Notes under the pieces: model-generated
Database searches by the model: none
Seen by the model: the letters and a program-made list of their open reading frames with translations, nothing else
Told to the model about the DNA's origin: nothing
Program-made: the position numbers and the translations under genes
Part shown: piece by piece, positions 1-9,034 of the stretch
Layout: the number at the start of each line of letters is the position of its first letter
Position numbering within the stretch: the stretch's first letter is position 1
Assembly (NCBI GenBank): GCA_964572045.1
Contig: CAZNEI010000004.1
Coordinates: 40,521 to 104,520 of the forward strand
DNA from: CBDCKR01 sp964572045
Lineage (GTDB): Bacteria; Gemmatimonadota; Gemmatimonadetes; Longimicrobiales; Gaopeijiaceae
Direction of reading: 5' to 3'
DNA: 64,000 bases

Positions 1-1175
1 GCCGACGCGGCGAGGAAGGGGCTGTAGTCCCGGATCAGAAGGTAGATGAGCAGGACGATGGGGGCCGCGAGGTGGGCGCCACCGAGGAGCGTGCGCCACA
101 CGGAGGGGGGCTCGCCTCGCTCGTCGGTGCCCTCCAGCCTCAGCCTGGCCAGCCCCCGCTGGCGCGCCTTCACGTGCACGTATCCGTACAGGCTACCGAA
201 GAAGAGCAGCGCCGGGATCAGCGAGTACTGCAGGATCGTAAGGAGCGGGATCCCGGTGATCTCCGCCATGATGAACGCTCCGGCCCCCATCACCGGAGGC
301 ATCAAGGCCCCCCCGGTGCCGGCGGCCGTCTCGACCGCTGCGGCCTCGTGCGGCTTGAGGCCCGAGCGCTTCATCAGCGGAATCGTGATCGTTCCCGTCG
401 TCACGACATTGGCGATCGTGCTCCCTGACACCGAACCCATCAACGTGCTCCCCACCACTGCAGCCTTCGCCGGCCCGCCGACCCATCGGCCCGACGCGGC
501 CACCGTGAGATCCATGAAGATCCGATCCCCTCCGGCGACCCGGAGGAGCGATCCGAAGGTCAGGAAGACGAGGAGGTAGGTGGCCATCACCCCGGTGACC
601 TGGTTGAAGAGGCCCTCGGGCACCATGTACAGCTGCTCGAGCAGCAGCGGGAGGCTGACACCCTTGTGCTCGAGCATGCCGGGCATCAGGGGGCCCGCCA
701 ACGCATAGGCGATGAAGGCGAGGGCGACGACCACCAGCGTCATCCCGAGCGTGCGGCGCGTCGCTTCGAGGACAAGAGCGACGGCTAGGGTCGAGAAGAT
801 GAGGTCGGGCTTGGTGAGCGGATCGATGTAGACGAGCCGCCACATGATCCGCTCGCGATCCACGAGCATCCATGCGAATGCGCAGAAGGCGGCGAGAGCG
901 AGCCCGATGTCGATCCGGCTCACCCTCCCTGTGCCGCCCCGCCGGGCCGGGAAGAAGAGAAAGACCAGGGGGATGGCGATGGCGAGATGCCCGGCCCGTC
1001 GGGTCACGGCGTCGAACCAACCCGTGAATGCCAAGAGAATCGTCAGGGGTGGGAGGGCGATCGCGGCCCAACGGGCCAACTGCCCGACCCGCCCGGAGAC
1101 CTGTCTCTGCCCGGGGATCAGGGCGCCTTCGGGTGCCCCCGATGAACTCGCGCCCGAAGGCTCTACTCGATCCAA
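1..1175 (-). CDS. TRAP transporter fused permease, TAXI type (partial)
   Basis: Membrane component of a tripartite ATP-independent periplasmic transporter, the fused small-plus-large permease form that works with TAXI receptors in ion-driven uptake of organic solutes. The minus-strand frame is open for about 391 residues and runs off the left window edge, so the C-terminus is missing. It holds many hydrophobic segments, and the stretch TGGALMPPVMGAGAFIMAE is typical of the DctM-like half of these proteins. No ATG precedes the first membrane segment. The best start is TTG at 1173-1175, with GGGAG five bases upstream, overlapping the receptor gene by 13 bases, which suggests translational coupling. 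The substrate cannot be deduced from the sequence. Family assignment is firm; the start is tentative. Confidence 0.85.
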   Translation of the reverse strand, partial: MDRVEPSGASSSGAPEGALIPGQRQVSGRVGQLARWAAIALPPLTILLAFTGWFDAVTRRAGHLAIAIPLVFLFFPARRGGTGRVSRIDIGLALAAFCAFAWMLVDRERIMWRLVYIDPLTKPDLIFSTLAVALVLEATRRTLGMTLVVVALAFIAYALAGPLMPGMLEHKGVSLPLLLEQLYMVPEGLFNQVTGVMATYLLVFLTFGSLLRVAGGDRIFMDLTVAASGRWVGGPAKAAVVGSTLMGSVSGSTIANVVTTGTITIPLMKRSGLKPHEAAAVETAAGTGGALMPPVMGAGAFIMAEITGIPLLTILQYSLIPALLFFGSLYGYVHVKARQRGLARLRLEGTDERGEPPSVWRTLLGGAHLAAPIVLLIYLLIRDYSPFLAAS

Positions 1176-2263
1176 CCGCGCTCCCTGTAGTAACGCAGGG
1201 CTCCCGGATGCGTCGGGACGCCTGCGTTCTCGGTCATGTTACGGGGTACCCAACTCCGGAATCCGGGGTGCACCGTATCAAGGTACGCTTTGTCCTCGGC
1301 GACGGTACGAGTGACGTGGTAGACGATGTCTTCCCCCAGGTCGGCCGTGGTGAAGATGCCGAAGACAAGCCCCACCGTCGGGACGGCCTCGGCCTGGTTG
1401 GGGTAGGTGTGGGCCGGGATGTCGAGCACTCTCACCTGCCAGTCGCTCTCCAGCCCCCGCCGAACCTCGTCCGAGATCGAGAGGAAGCGGGTGGGACGGG
1501 TCAGCGTGAGCTGAGTCACGATCGCCGCAGGCTCGTTGATGTTGAAGACGATGAGATCGATGTGGCGGTCGCGGAACTGATCGGTGCGCTCGACCGAACC
1601 CATCAGGTCGAGCCGCCCCCCCCAGTCCCGGATATCGTCGTAGCTCACACCGTACCCTCTCAGGCTCTCGCGCAAGAGGAATTCCTCGCCCGAGCCGGGC
1701 GGTCCCGTTCCGATTCGGACGGCCAAGCGGTCGCGGTTGAGGTCCTCCAAGTCGGTGAGAGGCGAGTCCTCGGCGACGATCACGTGGAACTTGTTCCGAG
1801 TGAGCGTGGCGACGTGGCGCAGGTCAGCGAACGCCTGCTGGTACGGAGGATCGCCCCGGTAGGCCGACCGCATGAAGGGCAGGAAGGCCATGCCGAAGTC
1901 CCCCGGAGCCAGTCCGACCCGGGCCGGGTTCGAGATGCCTCCGGCCCCCGGCACCGCCGAGATCGGGTGACCCTCCAGCCCTTGATTCGCCCGCTCGGCG
2001 ATCGCGGCTCCGATCCGGTACCAGCTGCTGCCGGTGCTGCCCGTGATCAGATTCATGCGGGGAATCCCGGCCGAGCCCGCGTCGTAACACGCGGTGAGGG
2101 CCATCCCCGAGAGGAACGCTACCGCTCCGGGGGCAGCCATACGCTTCAATCGGCGGCGCGGTCGGCCAGCCTTGGACGAAGGGTTGAGAAGCACTATCGC
2201 GCTCGCCGTGTTGGGGTGACCCGAAGGTGCATTGAGCCGTGAAGGAACTCCGGGCACGACCAT
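1163..2263 (-). CDS. TAXI-family TRAP transporter solute receptor, predicted lipoprotein
   Basis: Extracytoplasmic solute-binding subunit of the TRAP-TAXI transporter, expected to capture substrate in the periplasm and hand it to the permease encoded directly downstream. From the chosen start it has 366 residues. The ligand-binding fold begins with GSTGSSWYRIG at about 75-85, the usual TAXI opening. A basic stretch (RPRRRLKR) and a hydrophobic segment lead to LTAC with Cys59, a lipobox. The ATG at 2261-2263 follows GGGAGGG at a good distance, but it leaves an unusually long n-region of about 40 residues. An ATG at 2138-2140 would give a conventional signal peptide yet has no ribosome site. 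TAXI receptors are usually soluble, so lipid anchoring is a notable variant. Substrate unknown. Confidence 0.85.
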   Translation of the reverse strand: MVVPGVPSRLNAPSGHPNTASAIVLLNPSSKAGRPRRRLKRMAAPGAVAFLSGMALTACYDAGSAGIPRMNLITGSTGSSWYRIGAAIAERANQGLEGHPISAVPGAGGISNPARVGLAPGDFGMAFLPFMRSAYRGDPPYQQAFADLRHVATLTRNKFHVIVAEDSPLTDLEDLNRDRLAVRIGTGPPGSGEEFLLRESLRGYGVSYDDIRDWGGRLDLMGSVERTDQFRDRHIDLIVFNINEPAAIVTQLTLTRPTRFLSISDEVRRGLESDWQVRVLDIPAHTYPNQAEAVPTVGLVFGIFTTADLGEDIVYHVTRTVAEDKAYLDTVHPGFRSWVPRNMTENAGVPTHPGALRYYRERGWIE

Positions 2264-2584
2264 AATGCACCCTCCCTCGCTCACAGGCCAACGGCGGCGC
2301 GGACCTCCCTCTGCCGCTTGAGCACGGAGCGAGAGGCGACTGCCGCGAGCGGGGCGAATACCGCAGGCTGCGGACTCTACCAGTCGACAGGCACGCCAAG
2401 GCGATCCGAGCGCGTCAGCCGAACCTTCGGGAGCCTGTGGGCCGGAAGGGCGTCTGGCCGTCTCGGATCTCTTCTCCACCCGCCCCGGAAGGGGGGAGCG
2501 CGGTCCGCGGACCTTGCTGTCGGGTTCGACGGCTCAGTAGGATCGACACAGGCGACAGTCGAGGACCCAAACGGGAGAGAGGTC

Positions 2585-4276
2585 ATGGTGAGAGTGGTGC
2601 GCAAGAGAGGCTGGGTGCTGCCCTTAGCGCTCGGGTTGGCATCCGCCTGCCAAGACTCCACGGGCGGCACGCGGCCCGGCGGGGTCGAGGCAAGCGGCCC
2701 GGCCGTGGAGGCTCTCGATACCGGACTCCGGGTGATCACCCCCCGGCTCCTCAAGAGCCACGTCCGCTTCCTCTCTCACGATCTCCTGCGGGGCAGGGAC
2801 ACAGGTGACCCCGGTTTTGAGATCGCGAGAGAATATGTGGTTGCCCAGTTCGCCCGCATCGGCCTGGCGCAGCCCGAGGGGTTGGAAGGATACCTGCAGC
2901 CCTTCGCTCTGTTGGAGGCCGTGGCCGACTTGGGAAGTGAGCTCGAGGTTGGCGAGGTGAGGCTTCGGGAGCCCGAAGCGCGCTTCGAGCCGGCGTGGCT
3001 CGAGAGCTCGGTGAGTTGGACGGGCGAGGGCGTCTACGTCGGCTACGGGCTGGCGACCCACGGACGCGACGACTACATGGGTGCCGACGTCGCGGGCAGG
3101 GCGGTCTTCGTGCTCAGGGGTGAGCCCGATGATTGGGCGGCCGACCGGGACCGGGCGCGAGCCGCGAACGCCACGGTGGAGATCGCCGTGCGGAGGGGAG
3201 CGGCCGTGGTCGTCCAGCTCCTCGCGCCGCGCGATCCCGAAACGCCCCAACCCACGCAGCCGCCTGGGAATCCTAGGCGGATCATGGCCCTCGCGGACGG
3301 GACGGCACCGAGGGTCAGACCGCACGCAGTAGTCGCGGCCGAAGGTGCATGGCGCCTGTTCGACGCGTGGGGGGTTGACCCCGACAGCGTAATCCCTCGT
3401 GCCGACGGGGGAGAGACGCATCCCCGCCCCTTAGGGCGGGTTACTCTCGTCCGGAGGCACCGCCTTGAGCCCGTCGAAAGCTGGAACGTCGTCGGTATCG
3501 TGCGCGGCTCCGACCCCGAACGCCGGGACGAGTCGATCGTCTTCACGGCGCACCTCGATCACGTCGGGATCGGACCTCCGAATTCGGAGGGTGACTCGAT
3601 CAACAACGGCGCACACGACAACGCGCTCGGGACCGCGAAGCTGATCGCGTCGGCCGAGGCCATGGCCCGTCTTCGGCCGCGCCGTTCCATCGTCTTCGCC
3701 GCCGTGGGTGCGGAAGAGCGGGGGCTCCTCGGCACGTGGCACTACGTCCGGAACCCCGTCCTGCCGATCGACCGTTCGGCCGCCAACATCAACCAGGATG
3801 GCGGTAGGGAGGGCGTGATGACGGAGGACGTGATCGACAATGCCGCCGACCTCTCCGAGCTTCACGGTATCGTCCGCGAGGTCATGGGCGAGGTAGGCGT
3901 GGGCGTCATGGACCGCGATCGCGCGCTCACGAGCCTCGTCGGCTTCTCGTCCGATCACTATCCGTTTCTCCTGGCCGGTGTTCCGGCGATCGACCTCAAG
4001 CCGGGCCACACGGTTGACGGGGATCTTCAGATCGGACTCGCCGAGCGCCTTCGGTACTATGACGAATGGCGTCATCGGCCGGCCGACAACTTCGACGAGG
4101 AGACGTTCACGATGGAGTCGGCGGCTGAGATGGCGAAGCGAGCCGTTCTTCTGGCGTGGCACCTCTCGGAGATGGAGGGCATGCCGACGATCGACAGCGA
4201 GCATCCGATCTACCGCAATCGCGGCCGGCCGGATAAGCCGTACTACTTCGGACCGGAGTTCCGCCTCGGCCGGTAG
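2585..4276 (+). CDS. M28-family zinc metallopeptidase, exported lipoprotein
   Basis: Predicted extracytoplasmic aminopeptidase of family M28, cutting N-terminal residues from peptides with two zinc ions. From the ATG at 2585, preceded by GGGAGAGAGG, it has 563 residues. A signal segment ends in LASAC with Cys22, a plausible lipobox. A protease-associated-type insert occupies roughly 130-250. The M28 metal ligands are visible in order: His323 and Asp325 (FTAHLDH), Asp345 (GAHDN), the Glu377-Glu378 pair (GAEERG), Asp405 (NQDGG) and His458 (SSDHYPF). All expected catalytic positions are therefore present and the enzyme should be active. A longer upstream open frame exists but lacks a signal sequence and a ribosome site. 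The gene is divergent from the TRAP genes. Confidence 0.9.
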   Translation: MVRVVRKRGWVLPLALGLASACQDSTGGTRPGGVEASGPAVEALDTGLRVITPRLLKSHVRFLSHDLLRGRDTGDPGFEIAREYVVAQFARIGLAQPEGLEGYLQPFALLEAVADLGSELEVGEVRLREPEARFEPAWLESSVSWTGEGVYVGYGLATHGRDDYMGADVAGRAVFVLRGEPDDWAADRDRARAANATVEIAVRRGAAVVVQLLAPRDPETPQPTQPPGNPRRIMALADGTAPRVRPHAVVAAEGAWRLFDAWGVDPDSVIPRADGGETHPRPLGRVTLVRRHRLEPVESWNVVGIVRGSDPERRDESIVFTAHLDHVGIGPPNSEGDSINNGAHDNALGTAKLIASAEAMARLRPRRSIVFAAVGAEERGLLGTWHYVRNPVLPIDRSAANINQDGGREGVMTEDVIDNAADLSELHGIVREVMGEVGVGVMDRDRALTSLVGFSSDHYPFLLAGVPAIDLKPGHTVDGDLQIGLAERLRYYDEWRHRPADNFDEETFTMESAAEMAKRAVLLAWHLSEMEGMPTIDSEHPIYRNRGRPDKPYYFGPEFRLGR

Positions 4277-4582
4277 ACCTTCGCCGCCGCAGAGGGGGAT
4301 GAGGCGGCGGGTCGCTCTGGACGGGCCTGCGACGGTCGGGTTGAGTTTGACGAGCCCTCTAAGAGGGGCTCATGATTGCCGTTCGGGATCATGAGCGCGG
4401 GTCTGCCCCAACGGACCTTCTCCCTATCCCACCACGGGGGGAGGGAGGCCGGATCAAGCGCCGTCCCAACCCGGAACCTGCTCGCCCGGGCTGGGGTTTG
4501 AGGTCAGGGTTGGAGGCCGTTGTTTCACCGCACGTTGGAGAAAGTGCCCGTGAGAAGCACGAGGTACGTCGTCGGCGGTGGT
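4277..4582 (+). other. Intergenic region between the peptidase and rhomboid genes
   Basis: About 300 bases without a convincing gene. It holds a dyad (GAGCCC, 8 bases, GGGCTC at 4352-4371) that lies inside a candidate promoter described separately. The remaining sequence would form a long 5' leader of the rhomboid gene; I see no T-tract terminator and no recognised riboswitch. Confidence 0.5.
4347..4376 (+). promoter_or_regulatory. Candidate promoter with a dyad in the spacer
   Basis: TTGACG (4347-4352), an 18-base spacer and CATGAT (4371-4376) match a housekeeping promoter at 5/6 and 4/6 positions. The spacer is almost filled by the dyad GAGCCC-N8-GGGCTC (4352-4371), which could be an operator for a regulator of the rhomboid gene. 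The alternative is a hairpin terminating the upstream peptidase transcript, but no T-run follows. Confidence 0.35.
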
Positions 4583-5398
4583 ATGAATCTCAGTTATCAG
4601 CTCACCCCTTGGGTCAAGCGGTTGCTGATCGCCAATACCGTCGTGTTCGTCCTCACGATGATCATCGGCCGGGAGTTCGTCTTCGGCTGGTTCTCCTTCC
4701 GCCCCGCCGAGATGTTGCTCCGCCCCTGGGGCGCCGTGACCTACATGTTCCTGCACGGCGACTTCTGGCATCTCTTCATGAACATGCTGGTGCTCTTTTT
4801 CTTCGGGCCTCCGCTTGAGTCCAAGTGGGGATCCCGGGCGTTCATCAAGTACTACGCAATCTGTGGGCTTGGGGGTGTCGCCCTGAGCTTCTTCTTCGTC
4901 TCCTACTCGATCATCGGTGCGTCCGCAGCGGTCTACGGCATTATGCTGGCCTTCGCAGTGAACTGGCCGGACGCGCCGATCTACGTCTGGGGCATCTTCC
5001 CGGTGAAGGCCAAGTGGTTGGTGGCGTTCCTCTGCGTCGTGACCTTCACGAGCGCGTTCGGCGGGACGGGCGGAGGTGTGGCGCACTTCGCCCACCTAGG
5101 GGGCTTCCTCGCGGGCTTCCTTTACCTGAAGACCGATTGGAAGGCCGCCAAGCAGCTCCAGAGGATCGGCAAGGCGGCGCGCTCCCGACGCTTTGCCATC
5201 GTCCCGAGCAACCCGAGCGATGACGGCGCCAGCGAGCGGCGCAGTCGGCGTGACGTCACGGCCGAAGCGAGTGAGAGTTCGGTTCTGGATGCGGTGGACA
5301 GGGTATTGGACAAGATCTCCGCCGAGGGGATGGGCTCACTCACCGAAGACGAGCGACGGCTCCTCGACGAAGTTTCCAAGAGACGGCGGACGAACTGA
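4583..5398 (+). CDS. Rhomboid-family intramembrane serine protease
   Basis: Intramembrane protease cleaving single-pass membrane proteins inside the bilayer. From the ATG at 4583 the protein has 271 residues with about six hydrophobic segments in the first 185. The family landmarks are present: HLFMN (His63 to Asn67), the nucleophile Ser114 in GASAAVYG, and the catalytic His171 in HFAHLGG. So the Ser-His dyad is intact. Residues about 225-265 form a soluble acidic tail with a conserved-looking module (VLDKISAEGMGSLTEDERRLLDE) of the kind often found at the C-terminus of rhomboids in related phyla. A frame extending back to 4520 is possible, but the extra residues precede the usual rhomboid N-terminus. 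Substrates are unknown. Confidence 0.9.
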   Translation: MNLSYQLTPWVKRLLIANTVVFVLTMIIGREFVFGWFSFRPAEMLLRPWGAVTYMFLHGDFWHLFMNMLVLFFFGPPLESKWGSRAFIKYYAICGLGGVALSFFFVSYSIIGASAAVYGIMLAFAVNWPDAPIYVWGIFPVKAKWLVAFLCVVTFTSAFGGTGGGVAHFAHLGGFLAGFLYLKTDWKAAKQLQRIGKAARSRRFAIVPSNPSDDGASERRSRRDVTAEASESSVLDAVDRVLDKISAEGMGSLTEDERRLLDEVSKRRRTN

Positions 5399-5512
5399 GA
5401 GGGTTTCCCGCTCGCCGAGGTCTCGCCCCCCACGACCCCAAGACGTACAATCACCGGCCCGCCGGCCGGCGGCAGCCGCTCCCAAAGACTGAACACTCAT
5501 GAAGGAGGTGTG

Positions 5513-7609
5513 ATGGCGTCCGCCAATGAGTATACGACGGAGAAGATCAGGAATGTCGTGATTCTGGGCCACGGCGGCGCCGGCAAGACCAGTCTCGTCG
5601 ACTCCCTCTGCTGGGCTGCGGGGACGTCGAGGCGGAAGGGCGATGTGGACGAGGGTCACGCCCTTACGATGTGCACGCCCGAAGAGGTGGCCCACGAGAT
5701 GTCCCTGCAGTGCACGCCGGCGTACTGCGAGTACATGGGGACCAAGATCAACCTGATCGACACGCCAGGGTTCATGGACTTCGTGGGCGAGACCCTGGCG
5801 GCGATCCGCGTCGCTGACTCCGCGGTCGTTGTCGTGAGTGCCACCTCCGGCGTTGAGGTGGGCACGGAGACGGTGTGGGAGCATGTAGAAGACCGGGGCA
5901 TCCCCCGGTTCTTCTTTGTCTCGATGATCGACAAGGAACACGCCTCCTTCGAGCGCGCCTGCGAAGAGATCAGGCAGACTCTGACTGCCAAGGTCCTGCC
6001 GGTGGAGATTCCCATCGGCGAGGGCCCCGACTTCCGCGGGGTGATCAACCTCTTCACCGGGCGCGCCCACTTCTACAGGAAGGACGGGGTGAGGGGTGAG
6101 TACGACGAGGGCGATGTCCCCGAGCAGCTTCAAGGTCGGTTTGAGGAGCTGGAGAACGAGCTGCAGGAGACGCTGGCCACCACGACCGAGGAACTGCTCG
6201 ATCGATACCTTGAAGGCGAGCCGATCAGTCCGGAGGAGGCAATCGAGGCGATGGCCCTCAGCGTCGCCAGCGGTGAGGTGGTCCCCCTCTTTTGCGGTTC
6301 GCCCGTTCACTCGCACGGAATGCAGGAGCTGCTCCAGAAGATCGTCGAGCTTTGTCCCAGCCCGGCCGAGGCGGGCGGCGAACTCGCCACACGCGTCGGC
6401 ATGGACGAGGAAGTCCACCTCGCCCCCTCCGACGAGGAGACCTTCGCGTCACTCATCTTCAAGACCGCGACCGAGCCACATGTCGGCGAGCTCTCCTATT
6501 TCCGTGTGGTGAGTGGAAGCGTGGCCAACGGGGCGGCGGTGAAGAGCGAGCGGGGGAGCACGGAGAAGCTGAACCACCTGTCGATCGCCCTGGGCAAGGA
6601 GAGAGTTGAGGTCAACCGGCTCCACGCCGGTGACCTCGGGGTGGTGGCGAAGCTTAAGGACGTTCACACGAACGACACGCTCTCCGATCCGGCGCGCCGT
6701 GTGGTTCTCGAGAAGATCAGCTTTCCGCAGCCCGACATCGCGGTGGCGATCCGCGGCTTGGCACGCCAGGACGAGGACAAGCTGGGGGTGGTGTTGCCCA
6801 AGCTCCACGAGGAAGACCCCACGTTCGTGGCCGACTACAATTCGGAACTGAGCCAGACGATCGCCCGTGGGCTCGGCGAGTTGCACCTTGAGGTGCAGCT
6901 CGAGCGGATGGAGCGCAAGTACGGTGTCCGTGTGGGGACCGAGCAGCCGAAGATCGCCTACCGCGAGACGATCACGAAAGGAGGCCAAGGCCAGGGACGC
7001 CATAAGAAGCAGTCGGGCGGACGAGGCCAGTTCGGCGACTGCTACGTCCGCCTGAAGCCCTTGGGGAGGGGTGAGGGATACCAGTTCGTGAGTTCCATCA
7101 AGGGAGGAGTCATCCCCACGAAGTACGTGCCCAGTGTGGACAGGGGCATCCGGGAGGCGGCCCAGCGCGGCATCCTGGCGGGCTTTCCGTTGGTGGACTT
7201 CGAGGCCGAGTGCTACGACGGCTCCTACCACTCGGTGGATTCGAGCGACATCGCCTTCAAGCTCGCCGGGTCGGTGGCGTTCAGGAACGTCGCTCCGATC
7301 TGCGGTCCCGTGATCCTCGAGCCGATCATGGAGGTCGCAGTCACGACTCCCGAGGATTTCGTGGGTGACATCATGAGCGACATGAATCAGCGTCGCGGGA
7401 AGGTCCTGGGGATGGACCCCGGGAAGGGCCGTACGACGGTGAAGGCGCTCATCCCCGAGGCGGAGCTCTACAGGTACGCGACGTCGTTGCGCTCGATCAC
7501 ACAGGGGCGGGCGCATCACACGCGGAGCTTCTCGGGGTATGAGCCCGTTCCGCACTACGAGGTCGAGAACGTGATTGCGTCGACGAAGAAGGCGGACGAG
7601 GGGAATTAG
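5513..7609 (+). CDS. EF-G-like translational GTPase with atypical G4 motif
   Basis: Elongation-factor-G paralogue of 698 residues, resembling the EF-G2 or FusA2 group, expected to bind the ribosome and act in translocation or a related step. Domain order is EF-G-like: GTPase (about 1-280), domain II, then domains III-V to the C-terminus. G1 is GHGGAGKTS (19-27) and G3 is DTPG (83-86). The guanine-specificity motif, normally NKxD, reads SMID at 137-140, and the usual RGITI switch I element is absent. AAGGAGG at 5502-5508 sets the ATG at 5513; a GTG at 5510 is too close. Absence of the tufA and rps12/7 neighbours supports a paralogue rather than the main EF-G. Nucleotide specificity may be altered; this is inference. 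Confidence 0.85.
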   Translation: MASANEYTTEKIRNVVILGHGGAGKTSLVDSLCWAAGTSRRKGDVDEGHALTMCTPEEVAHEMSLQCTPAYCEYMGTKINLIDTPGFMDFVGETLAAIRVADSAVVVVSATSGVEVGTETVWEHVEDRGIPRFFFVSMIDKEHASFERACEEIRQTLTAKVLPVEIPIGEGPDFRGVINLFTGRAHFYRKDGVRGEYDEGDVPEQLQGRFEELENELQETLATTTEELLDRYLEGEPISPEEAIEAMALSVASGEVVPLFCGSPVHSHGMQELLQKIVELCPSPAEAGGELATRVGMDEEVHLAPSDEETFASLIFKTATEPHVGELSYFRVVSGSVANGAAVKSERGSTEKLNHLSIALGKERVEVNRLHAGDLGVVAKLKDVHTNDTLSDPARRVVLEKISFPQPDIAVAIRGLARQDEDKLGVVLPKLHEEDPTFVADYNSELSQTIARGLGELHLEVQLERMERKYGVRVGTEQPKIAYRETITKGGQGQGRHKKQSGGRGQFGDCYVRLKPLGRGEGYQFVSSIKGGVIPTKYVPSVDRGIREAAQRGILAGFPLVDFEAECYDGSYHSVDSSDIAFKLAGSVAFRNVAPICGPVILEPIMEVAVTTPEDFVGDIMSDMNQRRGKVLGMDPGKGRTTVKALIPEAELYRYATSLRSITQGRAHHTRSFSGYEPVPHYEVENVIASTKKADEGN

Positions 7610-7755
7610 GCTCGGAACCGGGCCATCACCGCCGAGCCGTCGGATCGGGGTGTCATGAAGGGGCCGGTCCTTGAGGAGGGGGACCAAGATGCTTGGTGAC
7701 CCTTCTACGTTTACCTTTTGGCGACCCAAGTCGGGAATCGTCGGGAGGAGTCGAG

Positions 7756-8502
7756 GTGTCGGGACACAGCAAATGGTCTACCATCAAGCGCAAGAAGGCG
7801 GCGACTGACGCCAAGCGCGGGAAGATGTTCACCAAGCTGATCCGGGAGCTCACCGTGGCGGCCCGGGATGGTGGGGGCGACCCCGACTTCAACCCACGCC
7901 TACGCTTGGCGGTGGAAAACGCCAAGGCCGGCAACATGCCCACCGACAACATCGTCCGGGCGATCAAGAAGGGCACCGGCGAGATCGAGGGCGTGAGCTA
8001 CGAGGAGGTCTCCTACGAGGGCTACGGCCCGGGAGGCGTGGCTCTCTTTATCGAGTGCCTCACCGACAACCAGAAGCGCGCTGTCGCAGAGGTCCGCCAC
8101 CTGCTGACCAAGCACGGCGGAAGCCTAGGGACGACGGGATCGGTGGTGTGGCAGTTCGATCGCAAGGGCCAGATTTTTGTAGACGCAGGCCGCCACGATG
8201 AGGACGCCGTGCTCGAGGCGGCCCTTGAGGCCGGCGCCGAGGACGTCACCAATGAGGGTGATGAGTACGTGGTGACGACCGGCGTCAGCTGGTTCCACGA
8301 GGTACAGGGCGAGATGAGGGGCGCCGGGGTCGAGTTCGAGAGAGCCGAACTGCAGTGGGTGCCTCAGAACGAGGTGAAGGTGGACAGGCAGGATGCCGCG
8401 AGGCTCCTTCGGCTGGTGGATGCGTTGGAGGACAGCGACGATGTGCAGCGGGTCTCCTCCAACGCCGATATCGACGCCGAGATCCTTGCCGAAGCCATTT
8501 AG
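7756..8502 (+). CDS. yebC: YebC/PmpR-family protein (TACO1 family)
   Basis: Conserved cytoplasmic protein of 248 residues in the YebC/TACO1 family. Members have been described as transcriptional regulators and more recently as ribosome-associated factors helping translation of proline-rich stretches. The start is the GTG at 7756, giving the family N-terminus SGHSKWSTIKRKKAATDAKR, with GGGAGGAG five bases upstream. The family blocks PTDNIVRAIKKGTGE, GYGPGGVALFIECLTDN and NGD-like SNADID near the end are all visible. It leads the yebC-ruvC-ruvA-ruvB-queA run, an order found in many bacteria, with ruvC beginning 22 bases downstream. Confidence 0.95.
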   Translation: MSGHSKWSTIKRKKAATDAKRGKMFTKLIRELTVAARDGGGDPDFNPRLRLAVENAKAGNMPTDNIVRAIKKGTGEIEGVSYEEVSYEGYGPGGVALFIECLTDNQKRAVAEVRHLLTKHGGSLGTTGSVVWQFDRKGQIFVDAGRHDEDAVLEAALEAGAEDVTNEGDEYVVTTGVSWFHEVQGEMRGAGVEFERAELQWVPQNEVKVDRQDAARLLRLVDALEDSDDVQRVSSNADIDAEILAEAI

Positions 8503-8524
8503 CGGGGACGCTAGCGGACGGCAG

Positions 8525-9034
8525 GTGGACTCCGAAGAGCTCATTCTGGGAATCGATCCGGGAACGGCGGTGACCGGATACGGCCTTGTCGCCAAGAGGC
8601 GCGGGCCTGCCGTTTCGTTGGTGGAATGCGGGGTCGTGCGGACGTCCTCGGGGGAGCCTCTCCCTGTGCGAATCAAGGAGATCTTCACCGAGCTCACAGA
8701 ACTCATCGACCGCTTCTCTCCGGTAGCGATGGCCGTGGAGGATGTCTTCCAGGGGAGGAACGTGAGGAGCGCGCTCACGCTCGGACACGCGCGCGGAGCG
8801 ATCCTGCTCGCCGGGGCGCTGCGCGGGATCCCGATCGCGGAGTACACGCCCCGGGAAATCAAGAAGGCTGTGGCGGGGACCGGGAACGCGACCAAGGAGC
8901 AGGTGGGCCATATGGTGCAGCAGCAGCTCCGGCTCAAGTCGCCTCCCACGCCGTCCGACGCGGCCGACGGCGTAGCCGCAGCCCTCTGCCACTTCATGGC
9001 GGGGGTGTTCCCGATTCTGAGAGCCGACCCGTGA
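8525..9034 (+). CDS. ruvC: Crossover junction endodeoxyribonuclease RuvC
   Basis: Holliday-junction resolvase that nicks opposite strands of the four-way junction at the end of recombination, acting with RuvAB. The GTG at 8525 gives 169 residues starting just before LILGIDPG, the usual N-terminal strand. The four acidic catalytic residues are present: Asp11 (GIDPG), Glu72 (AVEDVF), Asp145 and Asp148 (SDAADG). The ribosome site is weak, so translation may depend on yebC ending 22 bases earlier. Its stop overlaps the ruvA GTG start (GTGA at 9031-9034). Family, size and context agree. Confidence 0.96.
   Translation: MDSEELILGIDPGTAVTGYGLVAKRRGPAVSLVECGVVRTSSGEPLPVRIKEIFTELTELIDRFSPVAMAVEDVFQGRNVRSALTLGHARGAILLAGALRGIPIAEYTPREIKKAVAGTGNATKEQVGHMVQQQLRLKSPPTPSDAADGVAAALCHFMAGVFPILRADP

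Noticed and set aside
193..1071. 292-codon minus-strand frame starting MGRDRPPTPDD
   Set aside because: The neighbouring minus-strand frame encodes a clear TRAP permease with membrane segments; this one is its out-of-frame shadow.
7683..7697. Inverted repeat ACCAAG-ATG-CTTGGT after the EF-G-like gene
   Set aside because: Six base pairs with a 3-base loop and no T-tract; too weak to call a terminator or operator.
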